Notes under the pieces: generated by a model
What the model saw: only the letters and a program-made list of their open reading frames with translations
What the model was told of the DNA's origin: nothing
The model's database searches: none
In this document: positions 31,444 to 43,567 of the stretch, in pieces
Layout of the letters: each line of letters opens with the position of its first letter
Numbering within the stretch: the stretch's first letter is position 1
Assembly: GCA_032358255.1 (NCBI GenBank)
Contig: JAULBX010031813.1
Location: forward strand, 1 to 64,000
Source: Heterotrichella gracilis
Taxonomy: Eukaryota; Sar; Xanthophyceae; Tribonematales; Xanthonemataceae
Reading direction: 5' to 3'
Length of the DNA: 64,000 nt
Translations under genes and position numbers: made by a program

Positions 31444-34344
31444 ATGCTGCGACCGCAGGATCTTACCATCTCCCGCTGCTTACAGGTCCGTGACGCTGCG
31501 CTCTCAAGTTCTTCGCTCCCAGTCGCGCAGTCCAGCCAGGCGGACACCCAATTGAACCTGAGCACACGATCATCCAGCTCCAATGGGGCCTCCCCCAGCG
31601 GGCATGAGACAGTCACACTGTACTACCTCACCACCTGGTCACAGCCCCTGCTGCACCACTCCCTGTGTGGCAGCTCCTGGGAAACCCTCGCCATGGAGCA
31701 GGTAGGCTGCAAGCTGCAACCATGTAGCTAAATCCTATGCTTACCTCCCGCCCTTGGCTGCACACAGTCTCACAGCTTGGCAAGCATACCTGTCTGTTGC
31801 TCAGAGCACGATGAGCGGAGGTGGCTGGAAGAAGCTGTCTTTTGTGGTGCCACGCCATGCCAGCAGCGTCCCTGTGCTGGAGTTTGTGGTAACAGATGGA
31901 GGGCAAGCCTGGGATAAGCTGGCAACTGGTGAGTGCAGTTGTGCAGCCCAGGCCCGGTGTTGATCCTTGTCGTAAGTGCAGCGCTGCCCGTGAATTGTCT
32001 GGTATGCCCTTATCCTGCTTGCATGTGCATCTTCACAGTCCACACAAACACGCTAGAGGCAACGGCTGACCCACAATTCCAGTGACATTGCACCCCAGTG
32101 GGCAAGTGGGCTTTGACACCGTGATGGGACCTGAACAAGCCTTGTCCCCCTTCTTCCTCGCAGGGGAGAACTACCAAATAGCTGAGCCGGGGTCCTACTA
32201 CCTCACAGACGGAGTGCTCACCCAGGTCTTTGGCGAAGCCCTCATGCTGGTCAGCGACCTGGATGACACCATGATCGGTGACGACGCAGCCACAGCCGAG
32301 TTCAAGCAGTATTGGGAGACGTGCGCGTGCTTCCGGGGGAGCAAGCTGGTGTACAACACGGGGCGCGCGCTGGACAAGTACCTGCAGCTGGTGGTGGAGA
32401 AGGGGTGGTGCATGGCCACGCCGGACGTGCTCATACTGTCGGTGGGCACAAAGGTAAGCAAGTGTGGGCGTGTGGGCATCTTATCATGCCGCTAATGTAT
32501 ACACCTTCTCAACCATGTGAAAGTGGGGTATACTAGAAATTTATAATAGCTGGGATGCACGTGTGTACCTCCCAGCTTATGGTGGAGAAGGGGTGGTGCA
32601 TGGCCACACCAGACGTGCTGTTACTGTCAGTGGGCACAAAGGTAACCAGGGGGCAATGCATGTGTGCGCATGTGGGCATCTTAGAGGCCGCTAAGAAAGA
32701 AGGAAGGAAGGGAATGCACAAGCGCTGCGTTACGGGGCACTGGCTCGTACCATTGACCAGGCAACGCGTGAAAGCCAGGGCAGTACATGTAAACTCGTGA
32801 ACAGAGGGATGTGGCATGCCCGCCACTGGCTGGTGGTGAAGCTAGGTGCTTGGTGCTGAGGAGGCCCCGCCACCATGCAGCAGCAGGCGCCGTGACCTGC
32901 CCGCCCTGTTTCCGCCATTGATGGGATACCACCCACCGCCCTGATCATCATGTGAAAGATTTGTGAACCTCAACACCACCTTTGCCGCAGGTGTTCAACC
33001 AGTTGGGTGGCAGTTGGGTGGAGGACGCTGGCTATGTGCAGCGCCTCAACCAGGGCTGGAACCTGGAGGTGGTGCGGGAAGCGGCCTACGCCACGCTGGC
33101 CACTGTGGGCAAGGACCTCATGCACTTCAGGCCGCCTGACGAGCAGAACCAGCACAAGGTGGGGGGTGGCGCCTGGACAATTGAGTAGCAAAAGAAAAGT
33201 AAAATTTGCAATAGACAAAAGCCCCGCAGCATAAAGTTTACAGTGCAATCTTGGTTACTGCTGGCCTCATGGTGATGTAGTGGCTCAGTGCCCTGTGTCA
33301 AGAATTCCATGCAAATCACGCATGGGATGAAGCCACCAAATCACAAAAAAACTGGTGTAGCCTTAAATTTGGGGAGGACCCGGGGATGGCCTTGGCGTTG
33401 CCACCCTCATGACATGGTGTAGGATTTAGTGTGTAAGCTAAGCAGAAGTCCTTACCCAGTGTGACGTGGCCACCTTGTTATGGTCCTTCCCCTGCCCTGT
33501 TCCCAGGTGACGTGTGGGGTGCACACCAGCGTGGTGGAGCAGGTGCAGTCGCTGATCTCGGGTGTGCTGGATGACAACCGAGTAACCGCCAAGCTGATTG
33601 TGAGCGGCAAGGGGGACTGGCGGTACCTGGACATCGTGCCAACCAACGCAGGTAGGGTGAGGGTTTGAGGTCTAGGGTCTAGGGTGTAGGGTGCCTGGAC
33701 ATCGTGCCTACCAATGCAGTGCGCGAGGTTTTGCTGGGGCGGGATATGGGATGGTGGGGTATGGGAGCAAGGCGGCGTATCAAGGATGATGGGGTACCGC
33801 TGGTGTCCGTGCGCTCTATGTTCTGCAATCCATGTCGTTGCATTGGGCGCTTGGGCTTACCGTCCCACATATGTGCTTGCATGCAGTTATTGGCTGCTGG
33901 CATGCGGTTATCGCCGGCAGCAGGTGTGTTAAATGTATCGCTCTCACCCCATCCACGTCTGCCCCCCCTCCAGGCAAGCTGCAGGCCCTGGAGTAAATCA
34001 AAGTATCAATGTTAAATATGGCGCTTGTTAAATGCATTGCTCTCACCCCATCCCCGTCTGCACCTCTTCCAGGCAAGCTGCAGGCGCTGGAGTACGTGCG
34101 CGAGAAGTTTGGGTTTGACCACACGCACACCGTGGCGTGCGGCGACTCGGGCAATGACAAAGACATGCTGGCGGGGCCCAACAGGGCCATTGTGGTGGGT
34201 AACGCGCAGCCCGATCTGGTGGAATGGGTGAACAACATGCAGGAGCATGAGATTGGCAGCAATGGCCACCGGCGCCTGCTGACGGTGGAGAAGCACATGG
34301 CGCACGGCATCCTGGAGGGGCTGGAGCACTGGGGCTTCATGTAG
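31444..34344 (+). CDS. SPP: Sucrose-6-phosphate phosphatase with N-terminal CBM25-like domain
   Basis: Six exons: 31444-31701, 31805-31928, 32164-32453, 32991-33158, 33507-33651, 34073-34344; 418 aa from the ATG chosen. Upstream ATGs are possible, so the N-terminus is uncertain. Residues about 55-145 resemble starch-binding CBM25 modules (VTLYYLTTW, WKKLSFVVP, LEFVVTDG, AWD, NYQI, PGSYYL). Residues about 150-418 are a HAD-type phosphatase: motif I SDLDDTM with nucleophile Asp158 and Asp160, LVYNTGRALDKY, GDWRYLDI, and motif IV GDSGNDKDM (Asp353). The family hydrolyses sucrose-6F-phosphate in the last step of sucrose synthesis, in the cytosol. The C-terminal domain usual in land-plant SPPs is absent; the protein ends with the HAD fold. 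Carbohydrate binding by the N-terminal module is inferred from pattern only. Confidence 0.85.
32576..32641 (+). repeat. In-frame 66-nt duplicate of SPP exon 3 end (possible cassette exon)
   Basis: Copy of 32388-32453 with an upstream CAG and a downstream GTAACC donor. It encodes LMVEKGWCMATPDVLLLSVG plus TK, against LVVEKGWCMATPDVLILSVG plus TK in the exon. Seven codons differ; five are synonymous and two conservative. Its length is a multiple of three and the phase fits, so inclusion would insert 22 residues. Confidence 0.85.
33692..33719 (+). repeat. Intronic copy of SPP exon 5 donor edge
   Basis: GTGCCTGGACATCGTGCCTACCAATGCAG repeats 33624-33651 (GTACCTGGACATCGTGCCAACCAACGCAG). The stretch between them is rich in TAGGGT words. 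Confidence 0.9.
33941..33995 (+). repeat. Intronic copy of SPP exon 6 acceptor edge
   Basis: CTCTCACCCCATCC, a pyrimidine tract, CCAGGCAAGCTGCAGG and CTGGAGTA are repeated at 34040-34095. The copy runs into a stop (TAA) directly after the shared part. Confidence 0.9.
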
Positions 34345-35972
34345 GGTGGGTGGGGAGGGTGGTGAGGGGAGCTACAGAGGAGGGGGGTGGGTGGGGGCAG
34401 GGCGCATTTGATGGGCATATCAGGAGGGGTTCCAAAGGTTGCGCAATTTGTGGGCGTTGCCAGGCGGGCGGCAGGAGTGGTCCCCATCACAAGCCACTGG
34501 TAACACCCCTTGGGTAGCAGGGTCTGTTGTGGGTGTTTGCCAGCAACCAGAGCTCGCCTGGTGTGATCTGTGGGGGCGGGGTTGGCCTCTGGACTTCATG
34601 GGCAGTGGTGGGTACCGTAATGCGGTCAAGAGCAGGGCGCAGTGGGTCCGCTTTTCCCAGGCCTGTTTCCCATAATGACCGCCTGCATATAAGCACAAGG
34701 CCCACATCGTGCACTTGTGTGGTTTGTTAACCCTTAGCGGGTATTTTCTCATTTATCTTGCCCCTGCACTTTCAGAGAGGTGTTCAGTTTCAGCGTAATG
34801 AACCGTGTAGAGTGCTGCAGGAGCCAATTGAACACACTGCTGCTTCAGTTGGTGGAGCGATGCGCCCTCATGCGGTGCACCCAATTGATACCATTTCCTT
34901 ATCCCGTGGCGGGGTGCACCTGCATATACCGCCTCCTAAACCATCCAGCGGCTTTACTTCCGTTGGACAGGTTTGCTATGTGGTCGGTTGCGGTATGCTG
35001 TGTCTGCACCTGCCTGTGCACCAACGCCAATTGGAAACCAGTCAAGCCTTCAAATGGCATATCATGGTATCAATGAAATGGTTGCCACATGTGCTTTTTC
35101 ATGTCAGCTAAACCCTAGATTGGCTAGCTTTTATTGCCCTCCATATGTCTTTTATAGATGGTAGTTATTTTACCATTAGGTCCATTAGGTTGTGGGTGAG
35201 ATCGAGAGTGCGAATCTTGGTATGTCATCGAATGTCATGAATTGAAATTTCATGATCTGGTGTAGCTTCACATGGACGTCGAGCATGCTCTGAATTATAA
35301 AGAGTGGGATCATGATAGTACTGACATTTCACTTTTACCATTTTATCTCCCCCACTTTCATTGGCCCGTAGTGCGTTCTATACAGGCCGCAAACTGCCGC
35401 ATTAAATGCGGCAATTGGTTGGGCCTGTGCATCCAAGTTCTGCCAAAGCTGCTTCATGAATGATGCCGTTGCCTGTTGGCAACTTCATACTGAAACTTTG
35501 CAGATCCAAACAAGCCGCGGGATACAGTACGTTTGAATATTACTTGTTTCCTTCAAGTTAAAAGCTTAATTTAAAGGTCATTTGTCCATGCAGCGCACAG
35601 CTGCAAGTAGAGCTGTAAATCCTCAATCATCTTGGTCAATTTCTGACGAACCATCATGTTGGCTGGTATTGATGATGCAGCATCCACGCTTTGAACGATG
35701 GTTACACAAATATTATGCTGTCATGGTACGATGCTTTCCACATGGCATATGCCTGGAGCTCAGACGCACACGCTGCGCCCACTGACATGATAGCACATGC
35801 AGAGCCGCAACAGCAAAACTAGGCTGGGCCGTTTGCTCCCCTGCCCCCACGCGCACTGTATGCAGGCATGACAGACTGTAGACATAAAGCCATGCTCCCC
35901 TGCTGATGCCATAACATTTACTCTTGCTGACGTTACTATTTCTAAAGTTACTACTTATTTTGTTGCACCCGC
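34345..35972. other. Intergenic between convergent SPP and HAS1 genes
   Basis: About 1.6 kb holding two 3' untranslated regions. No further gene, RNA or clear repeat was recognised. Confidence 0.5.
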
Positions 35973-38900
35973 TCACGCCCGCACAAACTGCCTGTTGTCC
36001 CCATCCCCCTTCTTCCCGTATGGGTTGTCGGCGCTGAAGGAGTGGCCCGACCCCTTCCCCCGCCGGTAGTCTGCGCCCCCTTGGCCCTTGATGGCCTTGC
36101 GGGTGTTGCGGGCCTTGCTCTCCAGGTTGAGGTTCACCTTGGGGGGCACACTGAATCCAAAGGATTTTGCCACCCCCTGGAGGTCCAGCGTGTGCACATT
36201 GAAGATGTCCTTGAGCTGGTGGGAGTTGTAAGCCAGGATGTAGGACCTGGGGGGGAAATATGATTATTTGGTATATGTGTTCCATGCGAACCATACATAA
36301 GGGTTTACTGGCGCATGTCCTTGCTGGTGGGAGTTGTAGGCCAGGATGTAGGACCTTGGGGGTGTAAGAGTAAGATGGGTTATTAGAAAACATAATTTTC
36401 ATGAGAACCCTACATAAGGGTTACTGGCGCATGTCCTTGAGCTGATGGGAGTTGTTGGGCCAGGATGTTGGACCTGGCGGGTGGCATGGATCATACTTGT
36501 CAAAAGTGGGCCCCTAGACTGTGGCCAGCCACCCTATATTGCCATCATCGCGTGCGCACCTGTATGCGTCCCTTGCACTTGTGTGCAGGTAGTAGTTCTT
36601 CTCCACCAGGCGCTCCAGCTGTGACTGCACATTGGCCACCTTGGTGGTGGGGAACTCGTACTCGTTCAGGGGGACCTTGGCGGCCTGGGAACGGGGAGGA
36701 AACACAGCGATTACACAAGACTAAACAAAGCTTTGCTAAAACCCACAACCCTAATTATCCTAATTCATGCATTTGCTTTAGAGCTGCATTGGCAGGGTAC
36801 ATTCCTCGCCCTTGGGCAAAGGCAATTTTTATTGAGCAAATGACGGGCAAATTGGCAGTACCAGTCTCAGGTTCAGACCACTGTTTGAGGGTTTTGTAGC
36901 TCACCTTGAGGTACTTTAGGAACCCTAGCTCCTCCGGCAGCAGCATGAGCAGCCCCCGCCCCTTCCCGTTGCGCCCACGTGCGGTGCGCCCCACCCGATG
37001 GATGTACTCCTTAGGGTCATCTGGCGGGTCGTACTGGATAATCCAATCCACCGCTGCACAGCAAAGGGTTGAGGGTTTAGGGTTATGCAACATGTGATCA
37101 TTTGGTGCGCGTGATTGGGTGTACTCCTTGGGTTCATCTGGAGGGTCGTACTGGATAATCCAATCCACTGCTGCACTGCGAGGGTTATGGTGTAGGGTTA
37201 TGCAGCATGTAGAATGCAACTGACTCTACATTACGCCTTGTATTGCATCACACCAAGCACACTTTTACCATCTGTACCAACCGAGCCAATTCTACTGCGG
37301 GGGCACAATAAATCACTACACCACACACGCACGTGCGGTGGATGCAACTACAAACAGTGGCTGCACGCCATGCGCTCTGCCTTTCCCAAGCCGCCGTCAA
37401 GTGCCAAGCCCATCAACACCTAGCAAGTTGTGTCACTGACAACCTCGTTTCCCCCTGATTTCACACCACCCACCTGGGATGTCCAGGCCGCGCGCCGCCA
37501 CGTCCGTGCACAGCAGTATGCCCTTGTCAGCCTGGCAGAAGTCAAAGAAGGTGGTGGTGCGCTTCTGCTGCTTCTGCTTGCCATGGATGTCCTTCACGCT
37601 GATGTCGATGTAGTTGAGCAGCTCCGCGTAGTACTTGACGGCGTTGCAGGAGGAGAAGAACACCATCACCTGACAGGGGAGGAGACGGGAATGGCATTTG
37701 GTGGGTAAGACTGGGGAAGGGTTTTAAAACTGTAGGCTGATCCGGACGTTTTGAGACTTCACATCCATGTCATTTCTATAGTTTTCTCTTACCACAGCAA
37801 AAACCCAACCCCAACCCCTGCCGTCCAAGCCCCATTGTCTGCACCCATTTCTACAGCTGTTCATTGCGCCAAATTGAATCCTTTTCAACACAACCCACCC
37901 CCGCAGCCCAGCCCCCGCGTTCTCAATCAGGAACATGAACAGCAGCAGGAAGCGCTCAGGGGTTCTCAAGGTTTAGGGCTCATAATAAAGGGTTTCTTTC
38001 TTTGCCCCCACCTTCTTGTTTGCGTTCTTCTTGAGAAATGTGAACAGCAGCAGGAATCGCTTATCGCTGGGCACCACGCAATAGCCCTGCTCCAGGCCCT
38101 CGCGCGTGCTTGCCACCTGGGTGTCGTCCACCCCCACGTACAGGGGGCGCGACTTGAAGGACAGGCGGGCAAGGTCCTCCACCTGGCGGGGGGTAAGTTT
38201 CACAGTTAAGAGGCGGGGAGGCACAATGCAGATTCGCATCACGAGCATTGTCCGCCTCGGGAATGCAATGAATAAAAATCCTTTTAACCTTGCCGTGTGT
38301 AACCTGGTCTGGTTCTCCAAAGTATGTGCGCTACCCATGCTCACGCAGTGGTCGATGGTAAGATCGGAAAAATCAATGACAAATTACAAACGCCCACCCT
38401 TCAGCCACCTCAATCACCCAAATCCGGCTTCACCATCAATCCACACATGTTGCTAAGCCCCAAACCCTCACCCCACACCCACCCACTTTGATCGTCCATA
38501 CAGACAAAAACCCTAAACCCTAAACCCTAAACCCTCCACCGCCCACCTTGGTTGTCTGCGTGGCCGAAAACAGCATGGTCTGGCGGTCCTTGGGCAGCAG
38601 CTTGATGATCTGGCGCATCTCCTCCTCAAACCCGATGTTCAGGATCCGATCCGCCTCATCGATCACCAGGCAGGCCAGGCTCCGGAAAATGAACCCCTTT
38701 GTGTTTTGGAGGTGGTCCAGCAGGCGCCCAGGGGTGGCCACAACGACGTTCACCCCCTTGACTAGGCGCTCGGCCTCGGAGCGGCGGTTGGCTCCCCCCA
38801 TGATGAGGCCTGAGGGTCATGTGAGGGCAAAATTTAGGTATGGGGTTTGGACCAAGGTTTAATGGAGTATAGATTATCTATACTCCACCAAACCTCTAGA

Positions 38901-40951
38901 GAAACAGGTTGTCGCTCTGAATTAAGGCTTGAGAGTGGTTCAGGTGCAGCCATGACCAGGCCTGACGATAAGACGGCGCATCGGTAAGGAATCGGTTTAG
39001 AGTTCAGGTCATGCAACTACCCACCCGCAACCCCACGCCTTTTGCTGGCTCCCCCTGCTGCCCATGCATGCATACAGTTACGCATTAAACCGCTGGCATG
39101 AAAGCTAGCCCAGCGGCCCCCTGGCAGGCTGCCAGTGGCAGCCCGTGCAATACCGCGTAGCCAGACCCAGCACCCTTCAGGGATTAACCCAAGAAGAGCA
39201 CTGGCGCATGGCTGTGGTGCTTCAGCAGGGCGCGCACCGCCTCTTAGGGTATTCAATGCATGTACCACGGGATCAAAACCCTAAACCCTAAACCATGAAA
39301 GCGTACCGTGCGTTTGGCTGTGGTGCTTCAGCAGAGCGCGCACCACCTCGTAAATCTGCAGCGCCAGCTCACGCACGGGCGCAATGACCACCACCCCCGT
39401 GCCGTTGCGCGGCATGAACTTGGCCCGGTACAGCAGCTCCACGCAGGGGATGAGGAACGCTAGGGTTTTGCCGGACCCCGTTTTGGCTGCGCCCAGGACG
39501 TCCCTGCCTGTGAGTAGGGCGGGGATGGTGCGCGCTTGCACCTCCGTCATGTGCACAAAGCCCATCTCCTGGATTGCCTGCGGGCAGTGTGGGAAGCAGC
39601 GTGGGAGGCGATCCAGGGCAGCAGTGTGTACCTCATGCACAGGGCACTGCACATGAAGCAATGCCAGGACAGGGATATTTGCCGCGAGGCATGTAGACTG
39701 ACTGCTGATCCAACTGTTACTGCTGGAACCCACTTAAGGAGTAAGGATTGAGGGCAAACTCCACCCACCCACCGTGCGCGTGTTTTCGCTCAAGTCCAGC
39801 GAGTCAAACTTGGTCTGGCTCATGATACCGCTCACGCCCACCTCCACGCGCTCAAAGGCAAGCTCGCAACGAGCCTTCTTGCCCTGCAGCAGAGGGAAAT
39901 TGGCTAAGTCAACTCCACAGCCAAGGATTAACCCCCCCTGCAAACTTTTAAAACCTTGAAAACCCTAAAGAGAGCTGGCGCCGCCACTGGCGGCCGTGTC
40001 AATCCAGCCATACTGGGTCGCGATCCCGTCCCCCAAGCTGCGAGCTTGAGGGACTGCCAGGTGCACCCACTGTGCACTCGCATGGGTTGCACCAAGCCTA
40101 ATCATACCTTCTTCTCATCGCCGCCAGCCTCTTCTTCATCCCCATGCTCGTCTTGCCCACTGGGCTCTGCCACCTCCTCCTCCTCCTCTGCCTGAGCAGC
40201 TGGGGCCAATGCAGGTTGGGGCGCCTTGCGCTTCTTGGCTGACTTTGGTTTCTCCCCTGGCGCTTTTACGTCGGCATTGGCAGGCGGATGTGGTGCTGCT
40301 GCTGCTGGCGGGGCGGGGTGTGGTGCAGGCGTGGCGCTAGGGGGAGCTGCACAATAAGGTTTTAGGGTTTTAGGGTGTCCATAGTCGCCATATGAGGCAG
40401 GCAGGTTGCTGCGCGTGCTTTATCCGAGGATATTGCGTCTTTATAATTCTAGTGCGATATGTGTGCGGGAGGAAAAGGCCGCGTGGCTTCAGGTGAAAGG
40501 TGTGTACCATGCTGTGCAGACTACTGCATATGCATGCATGTGCACTGCGCCATAAACCAGGTACAGTCGACCAAGACCGGCGGCTTCATACTTTCAGCAG
40601 CCCGTTCGCGGCTTCACAAGGTGTGGTGGCGTTCGCTGTGCCGAAAGGGACCTCGGCGACGGCTAGTGCCAGGCAGACGAGTGCTATGGCGGCAACTTTG
40701 CAGCGTTTTCACACTGAAAGAACCCCAACCCAGCACTGTCACAGTCCACCGCACACGAATGCCAGCACCATAGTTACACTCATACTTCCTTGCGAGATCC
40801 CACGCACTCCTGAAAACCCCGCCACACCCACCCTTGCTTCAGTGCGGGCGGCTGTCGTACCTGGTTGGTATGTAGGCGCTATGAGTCCTGACTTGCTCTT
40901 CCTCTTTTTCTTCTTCTTCTCCATGCTGACCACAGGGTCAGTGGTCGTCAT
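35973..40951 (-). CDS. HAS1: ATP-dependent DEAD-box RNA helicase HAS1/DDX18 (ribosome biogenesis)
   Basis: Ten exons in gene order: 40951-40861, 40346-40108, 39883-39773, 39577-39307, 38809-38547, 38182-38012, 37669-37474, 37053-36905, 36684-36560, 36246-35973; 629 aa. The start is the first true ATG; an upstream in-frame GTG was rejected. Residues 1-110 are Lys- then Ala/Pro- then Glu-rich. The helicase core has Walker [10 protein letters not shown] (177-185), DEAD (288-291), SAT, and motif [11 protein letters not shown]. The C-terminal block with [12 protein letters not shown] and VPPKVNLNL is the HAS1/DDX18 signature and sets it apart from other DEAD-box proteins. The family works in the nucleolus on early 60S and 40S precursors. 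Motif Ia reads PVREL where PTREL is nearly universal. Introns contain copies of neighbouring exon edges. Confidence 0.93.
36308..36478 (-). repeat. Two intronic copies of HAS1 exon 10 acceptor edge
   Basis: 36308-36358 and 36421-36478 both resemble 36200-36250 (TGGGAGTTGTAGGCCAGGATGTAGGACCT on the plus strand matches the used edge closely). Each carries the reverse-strand AG acceptor. Each copy is joined to ACATAAGGGTTTACTGGCGCATGTCCTT-like sequence. Confidence 0.9.
37113..37178 (-). repeat. Intronic copy of HAS1 exon 8 acceptor edge
   Basis: Matches 36996-37060 over about 65 bases (GTACTGGATAATCCAATCCAC on the plus strand). Three of five codon changes are synonymous. The copies are separated by GAGGGTTTAGGGTTATGCA. 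Confidence 0.95.
37912..37956 (-). repeat. Intronic copy of HAS1 exon 6 donor edge
   Basis: GAACATGAACAGCAGCAGGAAGCG resembles GAAATGTGAACAGCAGCAGGAATCG at 38035-38059. The reverse strand reads RFLLLFMFL against RFLLLFTFL in the exon. Confidence 0.85.
38508..38536. repeat. Interstitial telomere-like array
   Basis: Four AAACCCT units end 11 bases before the donor of HAS1 exon 5 (exon ends 38547). Confidence 0.97.
39203..39294 (-). repeat. Copy of HAS1 exon 4 donor edge plus telomere-like array
   Basis: 39203-39243 resembles 39311-39350 (GGCTGTGGTGCTTCAGCAG.GCGCGCACC.CCTC on the plus strand). Between the copy and the real edge lies AAAACCCTAAACCCTAAACC (39275-39294). Confidence 0.9.
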
Positions 40952-41528
40952 GGTGCACGCGGGTTGCCTCGCTGTCCTTCGCCGCTGCACCTTCACCGCT
41001 CGTTCTCAGTGTATGAACTGTACAAACGAGACACTCGTGGAGGAAGTGTCAAAGTGACCCAAGGTAGCGAGGAGTAAGGAGTTGCTAGTTGTTAATAAGG
41101 GTATTTACATGCAGCAGAACCCAGGTGTGTGTCGCAGCTGTGTGTCTTCAAATGAACTTCTATAGTAAACACATATCTGTACCATTCTTTTGGCCAGCGC
41201 CGCCGGCCGCAAGCCGCATGCCGCAGGTGAGACAAAAGTCACGGGAAATCCCATTTGATGACACTTGTTGTCCTTGATGCAGAACTTATCACACGCAACT
41301 CCCCACCATATCTTCTTATCTACCATTTGTTTGAAGCTCTGGCCTAGTACGCCGCTAATCCTCACCACAGCAAAGAGCATATTGGCCGCCTGTACTCGCA
41401 CACACCTTGCCCGTAATTACTGGTGCCTTAAAGCGGTTTCCTGCTGCAAGTGTGCTTGCACTGTCTAACAACAAGGCTGCACATCTGCCTCTGAATAGTA
41501 CTTCAGTGGTCTCAAACACAGACCAGGG
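40952..41528. promoter_or_regulatory. Divergent region, HAS1 / Cys-rich protein gene
   Basis: 577 bp between two head-to-head start codons, presumably both promoters and leaders. No specific element recognised. Confidence 0.45.
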
Positions 41529-42264
41529 ATGGTCCAGGCATGGTGGGCAGCTGCCGTGGCAGTACCCGCCATAGTATTCAAGGGGGTTCTGGGCGGTGGC
41601 AAACCGAAGCCAAAGAGGGATGATCTACGTGACAGGTGAGTCAGAGGGCTTTTTATCTGAATGGCACAAACATGGAACCCTGTCGCTTTGGTTCTGTAAC
41701 ATGCATGCATATGCCATATTGTGGCCTAAACCACTGCGAATGCATTTGGAGAGGATGTGCTGGTGGTGGCTAGTGGGTTTTCGTTTACCAGCTGTGTTTG
41801 CTTGTAACCTGGTGCGACTTGTGTTGTTTGGACCCCTGCAGGCTACAGGATGGCACGGACCCAACCTTTGCATGCGAGCGGGTGTGCACTTCGGACCGGC
41901 TGTTGAGGCGAATGGGGGGCTTATCCAAGGTAAGACCTTCTATGGCACTATGTTTCTACTGTCACACGCTGCTGACCTTCTTGTATCTTTCTAGTTTCCA
42001 CAAGCCTAACAGGCAGTCTGCCCATGCCTCCACACCGCCATTTACAGGCCCAGGCCCAGCCGCCCCCTGACTTGAGCTGTGCTTTGCTGTTTGCAGGACC
42101 CTACCCACAACACCTGTGTGACGGTGTGTGGCGTCTCCTCCATTGACGCGTGCACAGACGCATGCCAACGAGCGGTGTGCACCAACATGCACCAAGTGCC
42201 GGCGTGGAACGAGGCATGCCAGAAGCGATGCACAGCAGAGTGTTTGAGAGGAAAGACGGGTTGA
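41529..42264 (+). CDS. Small membrane-anchored Cys-rich protein, function unknown
   Basis: Three exons: 41529-41635, 41842-41929, 42097-42264; 120 aa, ending TGA. Residues 4-22 form a hydrophobic segment (WWAAAVAVPAIVFKGVLGG) that could be a membrane anchor, then a Lys/Arg patch. The rest has ten cysteines in C-X3-C pairs and related spacings: CERVC, CVTVC, CTDAC followed by QRAVC, CQKRC followed by TAEC. This regularity suggests disulphides or a metal site with paired helices (CHCH-like spacing would be C-X9-C, so it is not that family). I do not recognise the family. The pattern of splice phases and cysteines supports a real gene. Confidence 0.75.
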
Positions 42265-43567
42265 AAGTGGGCATGAACAACCAGGCTCGACAGTATGGGT
42301 CGTGGTTTTGTCTACAGGCATTCCCACCACCCACAGTGGCTGTTTCTACCTTTTATGTCAAGATATGCCAGGCAGACCAGGAATTTTTCACAGCGTAGCG
42401 AATTAGAGTAGAACGTTGACAGTGTGCCAAAGTCTTAGTGAGACTAACTGGTTATCTTGCAAGTCATATGAACTGGTCTGTCTTCTTGGCTGCGCTGAAG
42501 CAAGATGTGTGGGCGTTAACAACAAAATTGTAAAAATAACACTAAATGCACCGCAAGCATCACTTTGCTTTCAGCTAAATATCACCCTTTGCTTATATTG
42601 TTCTTCAGTGAACTATTATTTCTGAACTGCAATGGCCTGTTCAGCCGTTGGCTTGTTGGGAGGGGTGAAGGTGTCTTACAGCCCATAAACAATATGTATT
42701 TTGAGACTGTAAAAGAAGAAAAAAATATTTGTTTGCTAAAGTATCCCCGCAGAGTCTGCAGTTCATATGAGTTAAAGACTCAGACGATGAACAAGCTAGT
42801 GACTTTCCCACGCATGACTCTGCCATAGGTTACACAGGCCACGCGGCGCTTTGATAAAGACCACACAACCGGCATGCCATCAGATTGTGATAAACCACTC
42901 GATCGTACTAATAGGCGGGGACTCAAGGGTTGTACTGTGGCAAGGGAATGAAAACTTGATACAACTTGCTGATACCGTAGCACTGGAGTAAACTGGTAAG
43001 TGTGCACCCGGCGTGAACCTGTCCAGGACAGCAGTATGCATGCATGTGGAGAAATGCATGCATGCTTTGAATCGGTTAATTGCACGCATAAAGCCCGCAC
43101 TGCAATTGCCCATATCCACCATACTTCCGAATCAGTCGTTGGACACATTCTAACAGACTTCGGGCAATAGGTCACAGAAGCCTCCTGGTGAATTGGGGCC
43201 CATCTCATTCCCAACATCTTCGCAGCACCAGCAGGGGACGTGGCAGCTGCTTCTCGGCACCTCGTTGAGTTCACTTTGCAACAAATCACTCTCGCACAAA
43301 GCCACCACTGGAATGCTACACTGGTGACCACCTCGACCAAGCTCCTGCCTGCACCCTGCCAGAAAGGAGCCTCTGCCCACCTCGCCCCAATAGCTCTCCC
43401 TGAGTTTACCACCCACGGAGAGGCAGTGACACAGTCCACATGGTTCCACCATCCCCTGATCAATCGGCACCACGCGTGAAGGCAACCAGCTAGCTTCCAG
43501 GCTTAGCCCAGCCTGTATTTGAACCCGACCAGGGTCCACAGATTCTGCACTCGGGTGGCAAACAGCC
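42265..43567. other. Intergenic upstream of TAF7
   Basis: 1.3 kb, AT-richer than the genes in its first half. Two TGCATGCATG motifs at 43035-43065 lie about 500 bp before TAF7. No gene recognised. Confidence 0.45.

Noticed and set aside
38508-38536. A true telomere end or chromosome fusion point.
   Set aside because: Only four units, inside an intron of an intact gene, and similar short runs occur throughout the window.
40952-40996. Longer HAS1 start adding 15 residues (KVQRRRTARQPA..).
   Set aside because: The first codon of that extension is GTG; the first true ATG in frame is at 40951.
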